Source of the DNA: an uncultured Collinsella sp.
GTDB taxonomy: Bacteria; Actinomycetota; Coriobacteriia; Coriobacteriales; Coriobacteriaceae
Length of the DNA: 10,987 nt
Direction of reading: 5' to 3'
NCBI GenBank assembly: GCA_958431945.1
Contig: CAUASQ010000054.1
Location: forward strand, 1-10,987
The position numbers were made by a program, and so were the translations under genes. The notes beneath the pieces were generated by a model that was not told the origin of the DNA, did no database searches, and saw only the letters and a list, made by a program, of their open reading frames with translations. Shown in pieces: positions 1 through 6,641 of the stretch (position 1 is the first letter of the stretch; each line of letters begins with the position of its first letter).

Positions 1-69
1 GACGCCATCACCGAATACGACAACGACCACGACGGCGTCGCCCGCACCATCATGGACGCCCTCGCCTAG
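1..69 (+). CDS. C-terminal end of a probable Cof-type HAD-IIB hydrolase (5' end outside window)
   Basis: An open frame runs from the left edge to a TAG at 67-69 and encodes the last 22 residues of a protein, including NDHDGVARTIMDAL. This resembles the C-terminus of Cof-type HAD-IIB phosphatases, where an Asn-Asp-x-Asp-Gly-Val-Ala stretch precedes a final amphipathic helix. The family call is an inference from a very short fragment; no catalytic motif lies inside the window. The gene converges on another HAD-IIB gene at 177-971, so two related phosphatases may face each other. The stop codon is also the first three bases of the intergenic repeat. Direction and reading frame are more secure than the family. 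Confidence 0.5.
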   Translation, partial: DAITEYDNDHDGVARTIMDALA

Positions 70-166
70 TCATTGGGGACGTTCTTAAACGACTAGTCGT
101 TGGGGACACTCTTCGCAAAAAGCTGCAAGGACTGTCCCCCACTGTCGGCAGAAAAGGAACGTCCCC
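67..166. repeat. REP-like nested GGGGAC/GTCCCC repeat between convergent genes
   Basis: Two imperfect direct copies of a unit beginning TAGTCRTTGGGGAC start at 67 and 94, a 27-base period; the first 20 bases agree at 17 positions. Two inverted GTCCCC units follow. GGGGACGTTC (75-84) is the exact complement of GAACGTCCCC (157-166). Nested inside, GGGGACA (102-108) is the exact complement of TGTCCCC (133-139). The whole can fold into one long nested hairpin between two convergent genes. It may serve as a bidirectional terminator or 3' end stabiliser, although no long T-tract is present. The layout resembles REP elements mobilised by REP-associated tyrosine transposases, but no such transposase is in the window. 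Confidence 0.75.
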
Positions 167-176
167 ATCTGCCGGA

Positions 177-971
177 TTAGGAGAGACTCTCCAGCACGCG
201 ACGAAGCTCATGCTGAACGGCGTGGTCGCGGTTGCAGCCTACGACGCGATCGGCCACCGCCTTGAGCGCGGGGCGCGCGTTTTCCATCGCGCAGCCCGTG
301 CCGACAAAGCGAATGATCTCGTAGTCGTTCATCGAGTCGCCAAACGCCATGACCTCGTCGCGTCCAACGCCGTAATGCTCCGCAAGCTGCGCAATACCCG
401 AGGCCTTCGACACGCCGGGCTGCATGGCATCGATCCATGCGTTGCCCGAGGGCGCAAAGGTAAAGAGCTGACCGAGTTCGCGCTGTAGCACGTACGCACT
501 GTCCATAACGGCACCGTCGTCGCAAAAGATACTCGCTTTGATGATATTTACGCTGGGATCGGGCAGCTCCCAAATGCGCTCGGCATTGGGAAGGTCCTTA
601 TCAACCTCGCGCACGAACTTGCACTCGTCATCGAGCAAAAAGGACTTGGTTCGGTCAAAGAGCGCAAGATGCAGATTGGGAAACGTCGCGACTGCTTGGG
701 CGAGCTTTCGAATCGCCAGGTGCGAATACACCTCGCGGTCCACCATCTTGCCGTCGGCGTAGACCTGGGCACCGTTAGCGGCGACAAAGTCCATCTTGTC
801 GCGAACGGGCGCAAAGAACTCGCACAGGCGATCGTAACGACGACCTGACGATGCGGCGAAATGCACACCATGCTCGTGTAGCGCCAGAATCAGTTCGTAG
901 GTCTCGGGAGGCACCTGGCCGTTTTCGTCAAGCAGTGTGCCGTCCATATCGGATGCAATCAGTTTAACCAT
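177..971 (-). CDS. Cof-type HAD-IIB family phosphatase
   Basis: This 264-residue protein carries the full HAD motif set. Motif I is DMDGT at residues 8-12, with nucleophile Asp8 and acid/base Asp10. Motif II is SSGR at 41-44, motif III is Lys189 in GVSKASG, and motif IV is GDSMND at 211-216. The region between motifs II and III matches the C2B cap of the Cof/IIB subfamily, and the length is normal. Family members are cytosolic Mg-dependent phosphatases acting on sugar phosphates, flavin or pyridoxal phosphates; the substrate here cannot be read from sequence. The ATG at 971 is supported by an AGGGAG ribosome binding site 7 bases upstream. That site lies inside a long hairpin (977-1038), which suggests translational or attenuation control. 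The gene lies downstream of ade on the same strand, separated by about 200 structured bases. Confidence 0.93.
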   Translation of the reverse strand: MVKLIASDMDGTLLDENGQVPPETYELILALHEHGVHFAASSGRRYDRLCEFFAPVRDKMDFVAANGAQVYADGKMVDREVYSHLAIRKLAQAVATFPNLHLALFDRTKSFLLDDECKFVREVDKDLPNAERIWELPDPSVNIIKASIFCDDGAVMDSAYVLQRELGQLFTFAPSGNAWIDAMQPGVSKASGIAQLAEHYGVGRDEVMAFGDSMNDYEIIRFVGTGCAMENARPALKAVADRVVGCNRDHAVQHELRRVLESLS

Positions 972-976
972 AGAAA

Positions 977-1038
977 AGCTCCCTTCGGGCTTGTTGGAAT
1001 CGAACGTGTATCCGATTCCAACGTACCCAAAGGGAGCT
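977..1038 (-). promoter_or_regulatory. Long leader hairpin covering the HAD gene's ribosome binding site
   Basis: There are two nested perfect inverted repeats. The outer arms are AGCTCCCTT (977-985) and AAGGGAGCT (1030-1038). The inner arms are GTTGGAATCG (993-1002) and CGATTCCAAC (1013-1022), with a 10-base loop. GGG 987-989 and CCC 1026-1028 can add pairs between them. On the minus strand the 3' arm contains the AGGGAG ribosome binding site of the HAD gene and is followed by TTTTC and then the ATG. The structure could hide the binding site or act as a weak terminator. The folding is read directly from sequence; the regulatory role is inferred. Confidence 0.6.
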
Positions 1039-1041
1039 CAA

Positions 1042-1070
1042 ATAAGACTCCGCGGGCGTAAACGTTACAA
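1042..1070 (-). promoter_or_regulatory. Candidate sigma-70-type promoter for the HAD gene
   Basis: Minus-strand TTGTAA (1065-1070) and TCTTAT (1042-1047) are separated by 17 bases, and each matches the -35 or -10 consensus at four of six positions. Initiation about 7 bases beyond the -10 would begin the transcript at the start of the leader hairpin, so the 5' UTR would consist almost entirely of that hairpin. This is a motif match only. Confidence 0.35.
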
Positions 1071-1105
1071 GGACCTGGCAAATAGCTCACACATGCCAGA
1101 GGTCC
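1071..1105 (-). repeat. Bulged hairpin downstream of ade
   Basis: GGACCTGGCA (1071-1080) pairs with TGCCA (1094-1098) and GGTCC (1101-1105), with a two-base GA bulge and a 13-base loop. On the minus strand it lies about 65 bases after the ade stop and is followed only by TTGTAACGTTT, so it would be a poor intrinsic terminator. It may still mark the 3' end of the ade transcript. The rest of 1106-1144 shows only weak GC-rich self-complementarity. Confidence 0.4.
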
Positions 1106-1144
1106 TACGGTCGCGGCGTCAGGCGACACGCCACCCCGACGGCC

Positions 1145-1172
1145 AGTCGTTTAAAAACGTCCCCGATGACTA
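1145..1172 (-). repeat. Second copy of the GGGGAC repeat, overlapping the ade stop codon
   Basis: Read on the minus strand from 1172, this copy begins TAGTCATCGGGGACG and ends TTAAACGACT. It matches the copy at 67-94 at 26 of 28 positions. As in that copy, its first three bases are the TAG stop of the adjoining gene, here ade. No inverted partner comparable to the one at 133-166 is evident nearby, so this looks like a single unit. Confidence 0.75.
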
Positions 1173-2990
1173 GTCGGCGTAGGTGAAGGTCGTGACGTCG
1201 AACATGCCCTCGGGGCGGATGCGGAGCGTCGGGATGACCGGCAGGGGCAGGAAGATGATGCCCATAATGGGGTCGAGCGGCGGCTCAATACCCATGGCAC
1301 GCGCCTTGACCATAAGGTCGTCGTGCTGCGCGGCAACGTCCTCGGCCGTGCCCTCGCTCATCAGGCCGCCGAGCGCCAGCGGAATACGAGCCACGACCTC
1401 GCCGTTGCGCACCAGCACGTGACCGCCCTGGCCCACGGCCTCGACAGCAGCCATCATATCCGCCGCATTGTCGCCCACCACGCACACGTTGTGCGAGTCG
1501 TGGCCGATCGTGGAGGCAATGGCACCGCCCGTGATGGTGAAACCGCGCACCCAGCCGCGACCGATATGCTTGCCGACGAGCCCCATGCCGGCGGGACCGT
1601 CGCCATCGGCACCCTCGGTCTGCAACGACACGCCGCGGCCATGGCGCTCGATTAGCATAATGCGGCGCAAGTCCTCGGCGCTCTCGGGACGAACCATGCC
1701 CGTGATAGCCATACCCGGGATGACATCGATAACGGCCTCGCCCGGCTTAAAGGCATAATCGAACACGTCAAGCGAAAGCTTCGGCAGCTTAACGGAAGCA
1801 CGCAGCTCATCGGCAAGAGAGGCGACCTCGGCAGTCTCGGGTGCAATCTCGCCCACAAAGGTGCCGTCCTGCGCCACCAGAGCACCGGCGGCATAAACAC
1901 GATGCGGAGCCTTGGCAAACGTCAGGTCATCGAGCAACAGCAGGTCGGCGCGTTTGCCCGGGGCGATCGCGCCACGGAGCTCATGCGGGTCGCGACAGCC
2001 GTGGTCCAGGCCAAATGCCTCAGCCGTGGAAAGGGACGCCATAGAGATAGCGACCACGGGGTCGATACCGGCCTCGATAGCCACGCGGCAGGCGTTGTCG
2101 ATCATACCGGTCGAAAGCGCGTCGGAGGGAGCACGGTCGTCAGTTGCAAAGCAGCAGCGGCGGGCGCGGGCGGGGTTCTCCATCAGCATCGGGGACAAAT
2201 TGGCCAGATCGTGGCTGCATGTGCCCTCACGCAGCATCACATACATGCCGCGGGACAGTTTATCGAGCGCCTCCTCGGGAATCGTCGACTCGTGGTCGGC
2301 GATAATGCCCGCTGCGGCATAGGCGTTGAGGTCCTTGCCGGCAACGAGCGGCGCATGGCCGTCAACCTGCCTGGACGGCGTCTGGTTGGCAGCATCGATG
2401 CGAGCACAGGTCTCGGGGTCGGCCATAAAGACGCCCGGCAGGTTCATCATTTCGCCCAGACCAAAGGCATCGCCTGGATGCTCGGCAAAAAACGCCTGCA
2501 TATCGGCAGCAGAAATAACGGCACCGGCCTGCTCGTCGGGCAGCGCGGGCACGCACGAAGGCATCATGTACTTGATGGAGATGGGTGCGCGGCGGCCGTC
2601 CTCAATCATAAAGCGCAAGCCGTCGAGACCGGCAACATTGGCAATCTCGTGGCTGTCGGCAATGGCAGTGGTAGTACCGCGCGTCGCGGCCATGCGAGCA
2701 TACTCGGCGGGACGGATGTTCGAAGACTCGATATGCAGATGCCCGTCAATAAAACCGGGAGCGAGATAGCGACCCTGGCAGTCGATGACCTCAGTTGCCT
2801 CGTAGGTGCCAGCGGCATCGTCGCGACCATCGTAGAGCACGCCGACGATTACACCGTCCTTGACGGCAACGCTACCGGGCGCCACACGCTGGCCATACAC
2901 GTCGACGATCTGCGCATTGGTAAACAGCGTGTCGACGGGCACGCGGCCCTCGGCGGCCTCGATCACAGTCCTCATGACCTCAACGGACAT
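1170..2990 (-). CDS. ade: Adenine deaminase
   Basis: This 606-residue amidohydrolase converts adenine to hypoxanthine and ammonia in purine salvage. Visible landmarks are the metal-binding HxH in GFIDGHLHIESS (His84, His86), ADSHEIANV (111-119), VDGHAP (209-214), IIADHEST (229-236), ATDDR (282-286, metal-ligand Asp region) and IAPGKRADLLLLDDL, where the chain returns to the small beta domain. The C-terminal domain typical of bacterial Ade includes GAIASTIGHDSHNV. The length suits the family. The open frame extends upstream to 3134, but I chose ATG 2990 because AAAGGAG lies 5 bases before it and the longer version would read through a terminator hairpin. Expression is probably controlled by that leader hairpin (3011-3046). 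The last Asp codon and stop coincide with the repeat sequence GACTAGTC. The identification is firm. Confidence 0.95.
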   Translation of the reverse strand: MSVEVMRTVIEAAEGRVPVDTLFTNAQIVDVYGQRVAPGSVAVKDGVIVGVLYDGRDDAAGTYEATEVIDCQGRYLAPGFIDGHLHIESSNIRPAEYARMAATRGTTTAIADSHEIANVAGLDGLRFMIEDGRRAPISIKYMMPSCVPALPDEQAGAVISAADMQAFFAEHPGDAFGLGEMMNLPGVFMADPETCARIDAANQTPSRQVDGHAPLVAGKDLNAYAAAGIIADHESTIPEEALDKLSRGMYVMLREGTCSHDLANLSPMLMENPARARRCCFATDDRAPSDALSTGMIDNACRVAIEAGIDPVVAISMASLSTAEAFGLDHGCRDPHELRGAIAPGKRADLLLLDDLTFAKAPHRVYAAGALVAQDGTFVGEIAPETAEVASLADELRASVKLPKLSLDVFDYAFKPGEAVIDVIPGMAITGMVRPESAEDLRRIMLIERHGRGVSLQTEGADGDGPAGMGLVGKHIGRGWVRGFTITGGAIASTIGHDSHNVCVVGDNAADMMAAVEAVGQGGHVLVRNGEVVARIPLALGGLMSEGTAEDVAAQHDDLMVKARAMGIEPPLDPIMGIIFLPLPVIPTLRIRPEGMFDVTTFTYAD

Positions 2991-3010
2991 ACATACTCCT
3001 TTAACCGTAG

Positions 3011-3046
3011 AAAAAAGCTGCGGAGCGGACGAGCCTTCACCGCAGC
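3011..3046 (-). terminator. Terminator-like attenuator in the ade leader
   Basis: On the minus strand GCTGCGG and CCGCAGC form a perfect 7-bp stem (3040-3046 with 3017-3023) around a 16-base loop, followed at once by six T residues (3016-3011). This is the standard form of an intrinsic terminator. It lies only 14 bases before the start of the ade coding region's ribosome binding site sequence window (2996-3002) and after the likely promoter at 3059-3086. tyrS already has its own terminator further upstream, so this one most likely controls read-through into ade. No known riboswitch aptamer is recognisable. Confidence 0.7.
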
Positions 3047-3058
3047 AAGCCACTAGCC

Positions 3059-3086
3059 ATTGTATGCCCAAACGATGGGTCAACAA
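3059..3086 (-). promoter_or_regulatory. Candidate promoter for ade
   Basis: Minus-strand TTGTTG (3081-3086) and TACAAT (3059-3064, five of six consensus) are 16 bases apart. Initiation near 3052 would give a leader of roughly 60 bases that begins just before the terminator hairpin. An overlapping TTGACC (3078-3083) fits the -35 consensus better but sits only 13 bases from the -10. Confidence 0.5.
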
Positions 3087-3148
3087 TACGCCTCTCCGCT
3101 TAACGGCACCGCCAAATGATCCCTCCGTCCCCATGGGATCGTCGTAAC

Positions 3149-3186
3149 CAAAAAGGCCGCAGTCGGGATTCCCGGCTGCGGCCTTA
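3149..3186 (-). terminator. Intrinsic terminator of tyrS
   Basis: The arms AAGGCCGCAG (3153-3162) and CTGCGGCCTT (3176-3185) form a perfect 10-bp stem, extended inside by CGGG (3164-3167) and CCCG (3171-3174). On the minus strand it is followed by a run of five T residues and starts about 27 bases after the tyrS stop codon. It separates tyrS from ade transcription. Confidence 0.9.
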
Positions 3187-3212
3187 TTGCACTTGTGAGG
3201 TCAACTCGCTCG

Positions 3213-4424
3213 TTAGACCAACTTGAAGCCCTTGCGCTTGCCTACGGAGAGGGTGTCGCCCAGCTTGAGGGCGCTGGGGTCGATGTTGTAGCTCTTGGGA
3301 GCCACGGCCTTGCCGTTGATCTTGACGCCGCCGCCGTCGATGTCGCGACGGGCCTGGCCGGCGCTCGCCGAAAGGCCCAGGTCCTTGAGCAGGCCGGCGA
3401 GGTAGATCTGGCCCTCGTCGTTAACAGTCAGCTCAACGTGCTTCTCGGGGAAGTCGGCAAGCTGGCCCTCCTTGAACACACGGTCGAACTCGGCCTGAGC
3501 CTCGTCGCCGGCACCGGCGCCGTGGTAGGTGTCGCACAGGTCGCGACCCAGAGCGCGCTTGAGCTCATAGGGATCGGCAGAGCCGTCGGCCAGGGCGGCG
3601 TCGATCTTGTCGACCTCGGCCGGGGTGAGCGAACTGGCCAGACGATAGTACTTGCCAATCATCTCGTCGGGGATGGACATGGTCTTGCCGAACATATCCT
3701 TGGGCGCGTCGGTCAGGCCGATGTAGTTGCCATAGGACTTGGACATCTTGCGCACGCCGTCGGTACCCTCGAGCAGCGGCATGGTGAGCGCGATCTGCGG
3801 CTCCATGCCCATCTTCTCCATAAGCTCGCGGCCGGCGAGCAGGTTGAAGAGCTGGTCGGTGCCGCCCATCTCGACGTCGGCCTTGATCTGCACGGAGTCG
3901 AATGCCTGCATCACGGGGTACAGGAACTCGTGCAGGGCGATCGGCGTCTGGGACTGGTAGCGCTTGGTAAAGTCGTCGCGCTCGAGGATGCGGGCGACGG
4001 TGAACTTGGAGCACACCTGCAGCAGGCCGGCAAGGTCCATCGACAAGATCCAATCGCCGTTGTGCACGATGGTGGTCTTCTCGGGGTCCAGGATCTTCAT
4101 GGCCTGGCTCACGTAGGTCTCGGCATTGGCCTCGATTTGCTCCTGCGAAAGCTGCGGGCGGGTGGAGTTCTTACCCGAGGGATCGCCGATTAGCGCGGTA
4201 CCGTTGCCGATGATGAGGGTGACGTTATGGCCCAGGTCCTGGAACTGACGCATCTTGCGCAGGGGCACGGCGTGTCCCAGATGCAGGTCGGGGCTGGTGG
4301 GGTCGACGCCGAGCTTGATGTTGAGGGGCTCGCCCTTCTCAAGCTTCTTGCGAAGGTCGGCCTCGGGAACGATCTGCGCGGCGCCCGAGGTGATGATACG
4401 CATTTGCTCGTCAACAGACAGCAT
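3213..4424 (-). CDS. tyrS: Tyrosyl-tRNA synthetase, KMSKS (TyrZ-like) type
   Basis: This 403-residue class I aminoacyl-tRNA synthetase charges tRNA-Tyr with tyrosine. The HIGH signature appears as HLGH (48-51) in the Rossmann fold after LGVDPTSPDLH. The second ATP-binding signature is KMSKS (226-230). That form characterises the TyrZ-like branch of bacterial enzymes; the E. coli-type branch has KFGKT. The C-terminal part, including SASAGQARRDIDGGGVKING, is an S4-type RNA-binding domain. The ATG at 4424 follows a strong AAGGAGG site. The gene lies about 96 bases downstream of the U32 gene on the same strand, with a hairpin just before the ribosome binding site, and ends at its own terminator. 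I see no T-box features such as a specifier stem or the antiterminator TGGNACC element. The identification is firm. Confidence 0.97.
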   Translation of the reverse strand: MLSVDEQMRIITSGAAQIVPEADLRKKLEKGEPLNIKLGVDPTSPDLHLGHAVPLRKMRQFQDLGHNVTLIIGNGTALIGDPSGKNSTRPQLSQEQIEANAETYVSQAMKILDPEKTTIVHNGDWILSMDLAGLLQVCSKFTVARILERDDFTKRYQSQTPIALHEFLYPVMQAFDSVQIKADVEMGGTDQLFNLLAGRELMEKMGMEPQIALTMPLLEGTDGVRKMSKSYGNYIGLTDAPKDMFGKTMSIPDEMIGKYYRLASSLTPAEVDKIDAALADGSADPYELKRALGRDLCDTYHGAGAGDEAQAEFDRVFKEGQLADFPEKHVELTVNDEGQIYLAGLLKDLGLSASAGQARRDIDGGGVKINGKAVAPKSYNIDPSALKLGDTLSVGKRKGFKLV

Positions 4425-4445
4425 TGGGTATCCTCCTTTTGCTAT

Positions 4446-4472
4446 AGCACCCTCGCCGAAAACGGCGGTGCT
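4446..4472 (-). promoter_or_regulatory. Hairpin in the U32-tyrS spacer
   Basis: AGCACC (4446-4451) pairs with GGTGCT (4467-4472), and GCCG (4455-4458) with CGGC (4463-4466), around an AAAA/TTTT loop with a three-base bulge on one side. On the minus strand it ends about 10 bases before the AAGGAGG site of tyrS and has no T-tract. It could be a processing site, a weak end for the U32 transcript, or part of a tyrS leader. The function is unknown. Confidence 0.45.
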
Positions 4473-4520
4473 GGAAGTCCATAAACTCTCTTATGATAAC
4501 AAACTGACGCGACGCAGCAC

Positions 4521-6479
4521 CTACGACAGGAAAATCCTCGTCCTGCCGCATGCGTCAATGGCAACTGGCAGACGTGTACCGTCACGCTCGACCAGATAGC
4601 GTACCTGCCGACGACGCAAGCAGTCGCGGCAACGAACCTGTCCCGTCGCATCGGTGGCGCAGACGCCCTCGGCGGTCAGCAGGCAGTGCTCGCACACCAT
4701 AAGCTCGGGACGGTCGGCGTCGACCGGACCCAAGACGCCGGGTTCAGCGGCCAGTTCGGCAATACGCTCCGCATCATTGCCGAGCAACTCCGCCGGCAAG
4801 CACACCCGCCCCGCACCGAGTCCGCGCAGCCAGGTAAGCGTGGCCCGATTCGCGCAGAACACCGGCGCCGCCACGTCAAACGTCACGCCCAGCTCGCGAG
4901 CGATCACCACCTGTCCCAGGTTGCGGCAGACGACGCGCCCGGCACGCTGTATCAGTGAGCGGGTCCAGTCAGCGTCACCCGTGCGGCACACCTCGTCAAG
5001 CACCACAACGGCGTCGGACAAATCAAGTTCTCCGCGCGGGTCGGCATCCATCAGCTGCCAAGCAAAAACCATGCGAGTGGGAACCGCGCACTCCACCAAC
5101 TCCGTGGACGCACCGCCATCCACCGCAACGTCCTCAAAGGGCAGCACCTCAACGGCACGCGCAACGGGCGCAATCGCATCCGCCTCGGCCCGCATGCGCT
5201 CCAACACCGCCGCCGTCTGATCCAACACGCCGGCGCTGCGAATCAGGTACACCTCGCAGCCCGTGTCAACCTTACGCTTGCAATGCACGACGACGCGCTC
5301 CCCCGCTGCGGCATCCACCGGACAGGGCACCTGCGGCCAGCGCTTGGGCACATCGGGACGCGCGTCGGCACCCGGATAAAACCGGATCTCGAGCGTGTCA
5401 CCCGCCGCCACGGCGGCGTCGAGCTCAACGGTCACCTCTTCGTGGCCCACAGCGACCAAGCGCCCCACGCGCACGCCCTGGTTAATCGCACGCTCAAAGC
5501 TCATCAGCTCGGCACCCGAACGCCCTCGCAGGTACGCATCGGTAAACCCACGGTTAAACGACCTTCCCAGCTCGCGCTCAAGCTCTTCCACGGCACCGGG
5601 GTCCCACGCGCCGTCGTACAGCATATCGAGTGCCCGGCGCCACACCCGCACCACGTTGAATACGTAATCGGGGTTCTTCATGCGCCCCTCGATCTTGAGC
5701 GACGCCACGCCGGCATCTACAAGCTCGGGCAGATGTGCAATACCCAGATAGTCGCGCGGGCACAGCAGGCGATCTCCCTCGACGGCGACAACGCTCTGCC
5801 CCGCCTCGTCCACCAGGTCGTACGCCAGACGGCACGGCTGCGTGCAGTCGCCGCGCATCGCCGAGCGCCCACGCCGCAGGGCCGAGAACTCGCACGCCCC
5901 CGAATAGCCGATGCAAATCGCACCGTGGCAGAATACCTCGATGGGCACGCCCGTGGCACATAGCGCCGCAATCTCGTCGACCGTCAGCTCGCGTGCCGTC
6001 GTCACGCGCTCGACCCCCAGCTCATCGGCGGCAAGTCGCACGGCGCCTTCGCTATGAACGCCCGCCTGCGTGGACAGGTGAATCTCGACCCCGGGAATCG
6101 CCGCGCGCAGCGCGCAGGCCAGCCCGGCATCGGCGACAATCAGAGCATCGGCGCCCAGCTCCAGTGCATGAGCTCCCAACGCCACCGCGTCGGACAACTC
6201 ATCGTCAAACACGAACACGTTGAGCGTCACGTACACACGCACGCCATGGGCATGCGCCACGGCGCAGCCGCGCGCAAACTCGTCGTCGGTAAAACCGTGC
6301 GCACTAACACGGGCGTTAAAGCCGCCCAACCCCGCATAGATGGCATCGGCGCCCGCGGCGATGGCCGCAAACATCTGGTCGAGCCCGCCCGCCGGCGCCA
6401 GCAGCTCGGGCAGCGCCGCACCGGCAGCATCCAATCCAGTCTTGTGTTGTCCGCTCGGCCCCATCGCCCGAATCGCCAT
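4521..6479 (-). CDS. Long U32-family (peptidase U32 fold) protein, RlhA-like
   Basis: This 652-residue protein begins with the U32 signature ELLAPAGGLDQM (25-36) and GADAIYAGLGGFNAR, a TIM-barrel-like fold. It then has the cysteine region: Cys184 and Cys189 in FCHGAIC, Cys196 in SGACEFS, Cys212 and Cys216 in RGDCTQPCR, and Cys240, followed by SLKIEGRMKNPDYV (260-273). Although named peptidases, characterised U32 proteins such as RlhA, TrhP and UbiU/UbiV are RNA or ubiquinone hydroxylation factors, several with an iron-sulfur cluster held by such cysteines. The length is close to E. coli RlhA, which hydroxylates 23S rRNA C2501, so RNA modification is the likeliest role. The C-terminus adds a second cluster (Cys596, 599, 607, 617, 620, 644). 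I chose ATG 6479 because AAGGAG lies about 8 bases upstream; the ATG at 6506 lacks a good site. The exact substrate is uncertain. Confidence 0.88.
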   Translation of the reverse strand: MAIRAMGPSGQHKTGLDAAGAALPELLAPAGGLDQMFAAIAAGADAIYAGLGGFNARVSAHGFTDDEFARGCAVAHAHGVRVYVTLNVFVFDDELSDAVALGAHALELGADALIVADAGLACALRAAIPGVEIHLSTQAGVHSEGAVRLAADELGVERVTTARELTVDEIAALCATGVPIEVFCHGAICIGYSGACEFSALRRGRSAMRGDCTQPCRLAYDLVDEAGQSVVAVEGDRLLCPRDYLGIAHLPELVDAGVASLKIEGRMKNPDYVFNVVRVWRRALDMLYDGAWDPGAVEELERELGRSFNRGFTDAYLRGRSGAELMSFERAINQGVRVGRLVAVGHEEVTVELDAAVAAGDTLEIRFYPGADARPDVPKRWPQVPCPVDAAAGERVVVHCKRKVDTGCEVYLIRSAGVLDQTAAVLERMRAEADAIAPVARAVEVLPFEDVAVDGGASTELVECAVPTRMVFAWQLMDADPRGELDLSDAVVVLDEVCRTGDADWTRSLIQRAGRVVCRNLGQVVIARELGVTFDVAAPVFCANRATLTWLRGLGAGRVCLPAELLGNDAERIAELAAEPGVLGPVDADRPELMVCEHCLLTAEGVCATDATGQVRCRDCLRRRQVRYLVERDGTRLPVAIDACGRTRIFLS

Positions 6480-6641
6480 CGGCAAACTCCTTACCAAGGT
6501 ATGCATTCACTCTGAAAAATGCCGTCTTCCAGCATACACGAGGCCTCGCGCGCCCCGTTTGGTTTATCGTGTAATAACTTATGTCCATCCTGCCCCGACG
6601 GCACATCCGCCGTCCGGCACGACATACCTGGAGGTCAATAT
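6480..6641. promoter_or_regulatory. Divergent promoter region between the U32 and PBP genes
   Basis: This 162-base spacer must hold the start signals of both divergent genes. Visible elements are the AAGGAG ribosome binding site of the U32 gene (minus strand, near 6487-6492) and the GGAGG site of the PBP gene (6630-6634). There is also a perfect 10-base palindrome, CGAGGCCTCG (6539-6548), and an AT-richer stretch at 6558-6582. I could not find a convincing -35/-10 pair in either direction. Confidence 0.4.

Noticed and set aside
993..1022. tRNA T-arm-like sequence TTCGATTCC in the HAD leader
   Set aside because: No acceptor, D-arm or anticodon arm can be built around it. It is part of a 10-bp hairpin.
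1902..3056. Long plus-strand open frame (384 residues) opposite ade
   Set aside because: It lies antisense to a clear adenine deaminase gene, has no recognisable domain, and arises from the codon bias of GC-rich DNA.
2991..3134. Longer ade start at 3134
   Set aside because: It would place the promoter, terminator hairpin and ribosome binding site inside the coding region, and the extra residues do not resemble Ade.
3118..3140. Small GATCCC/GGGATC hairpin containing one GTCCCC
   Set aside because: It has only a 6-bp stem and one degenerate match to the repeat core, so it is too weak to call as a repeat copy.
2991..3148. Purine riboswitch before ade
   Set aside because: A purine riboswitch would make sense for ade, but the conserved core and paired loops of the known aptamer are not visible.
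3195..4193. Long plus-strand open frame (332 residues) opposite tyrS
   Set aside because: It is the complement of an unambiguous tyrS; its Leu/Val/Gly/His-rich composition is typical of an antisense shadow.
6519..6641. A 41-residue N-terminal extension of the PBP
   Set aside because: The frame is open, but the sequence is not like a PBP N-terminus. GGAGG before ATG 6642, followed by a basic tail and membrane helix, gives a better start.
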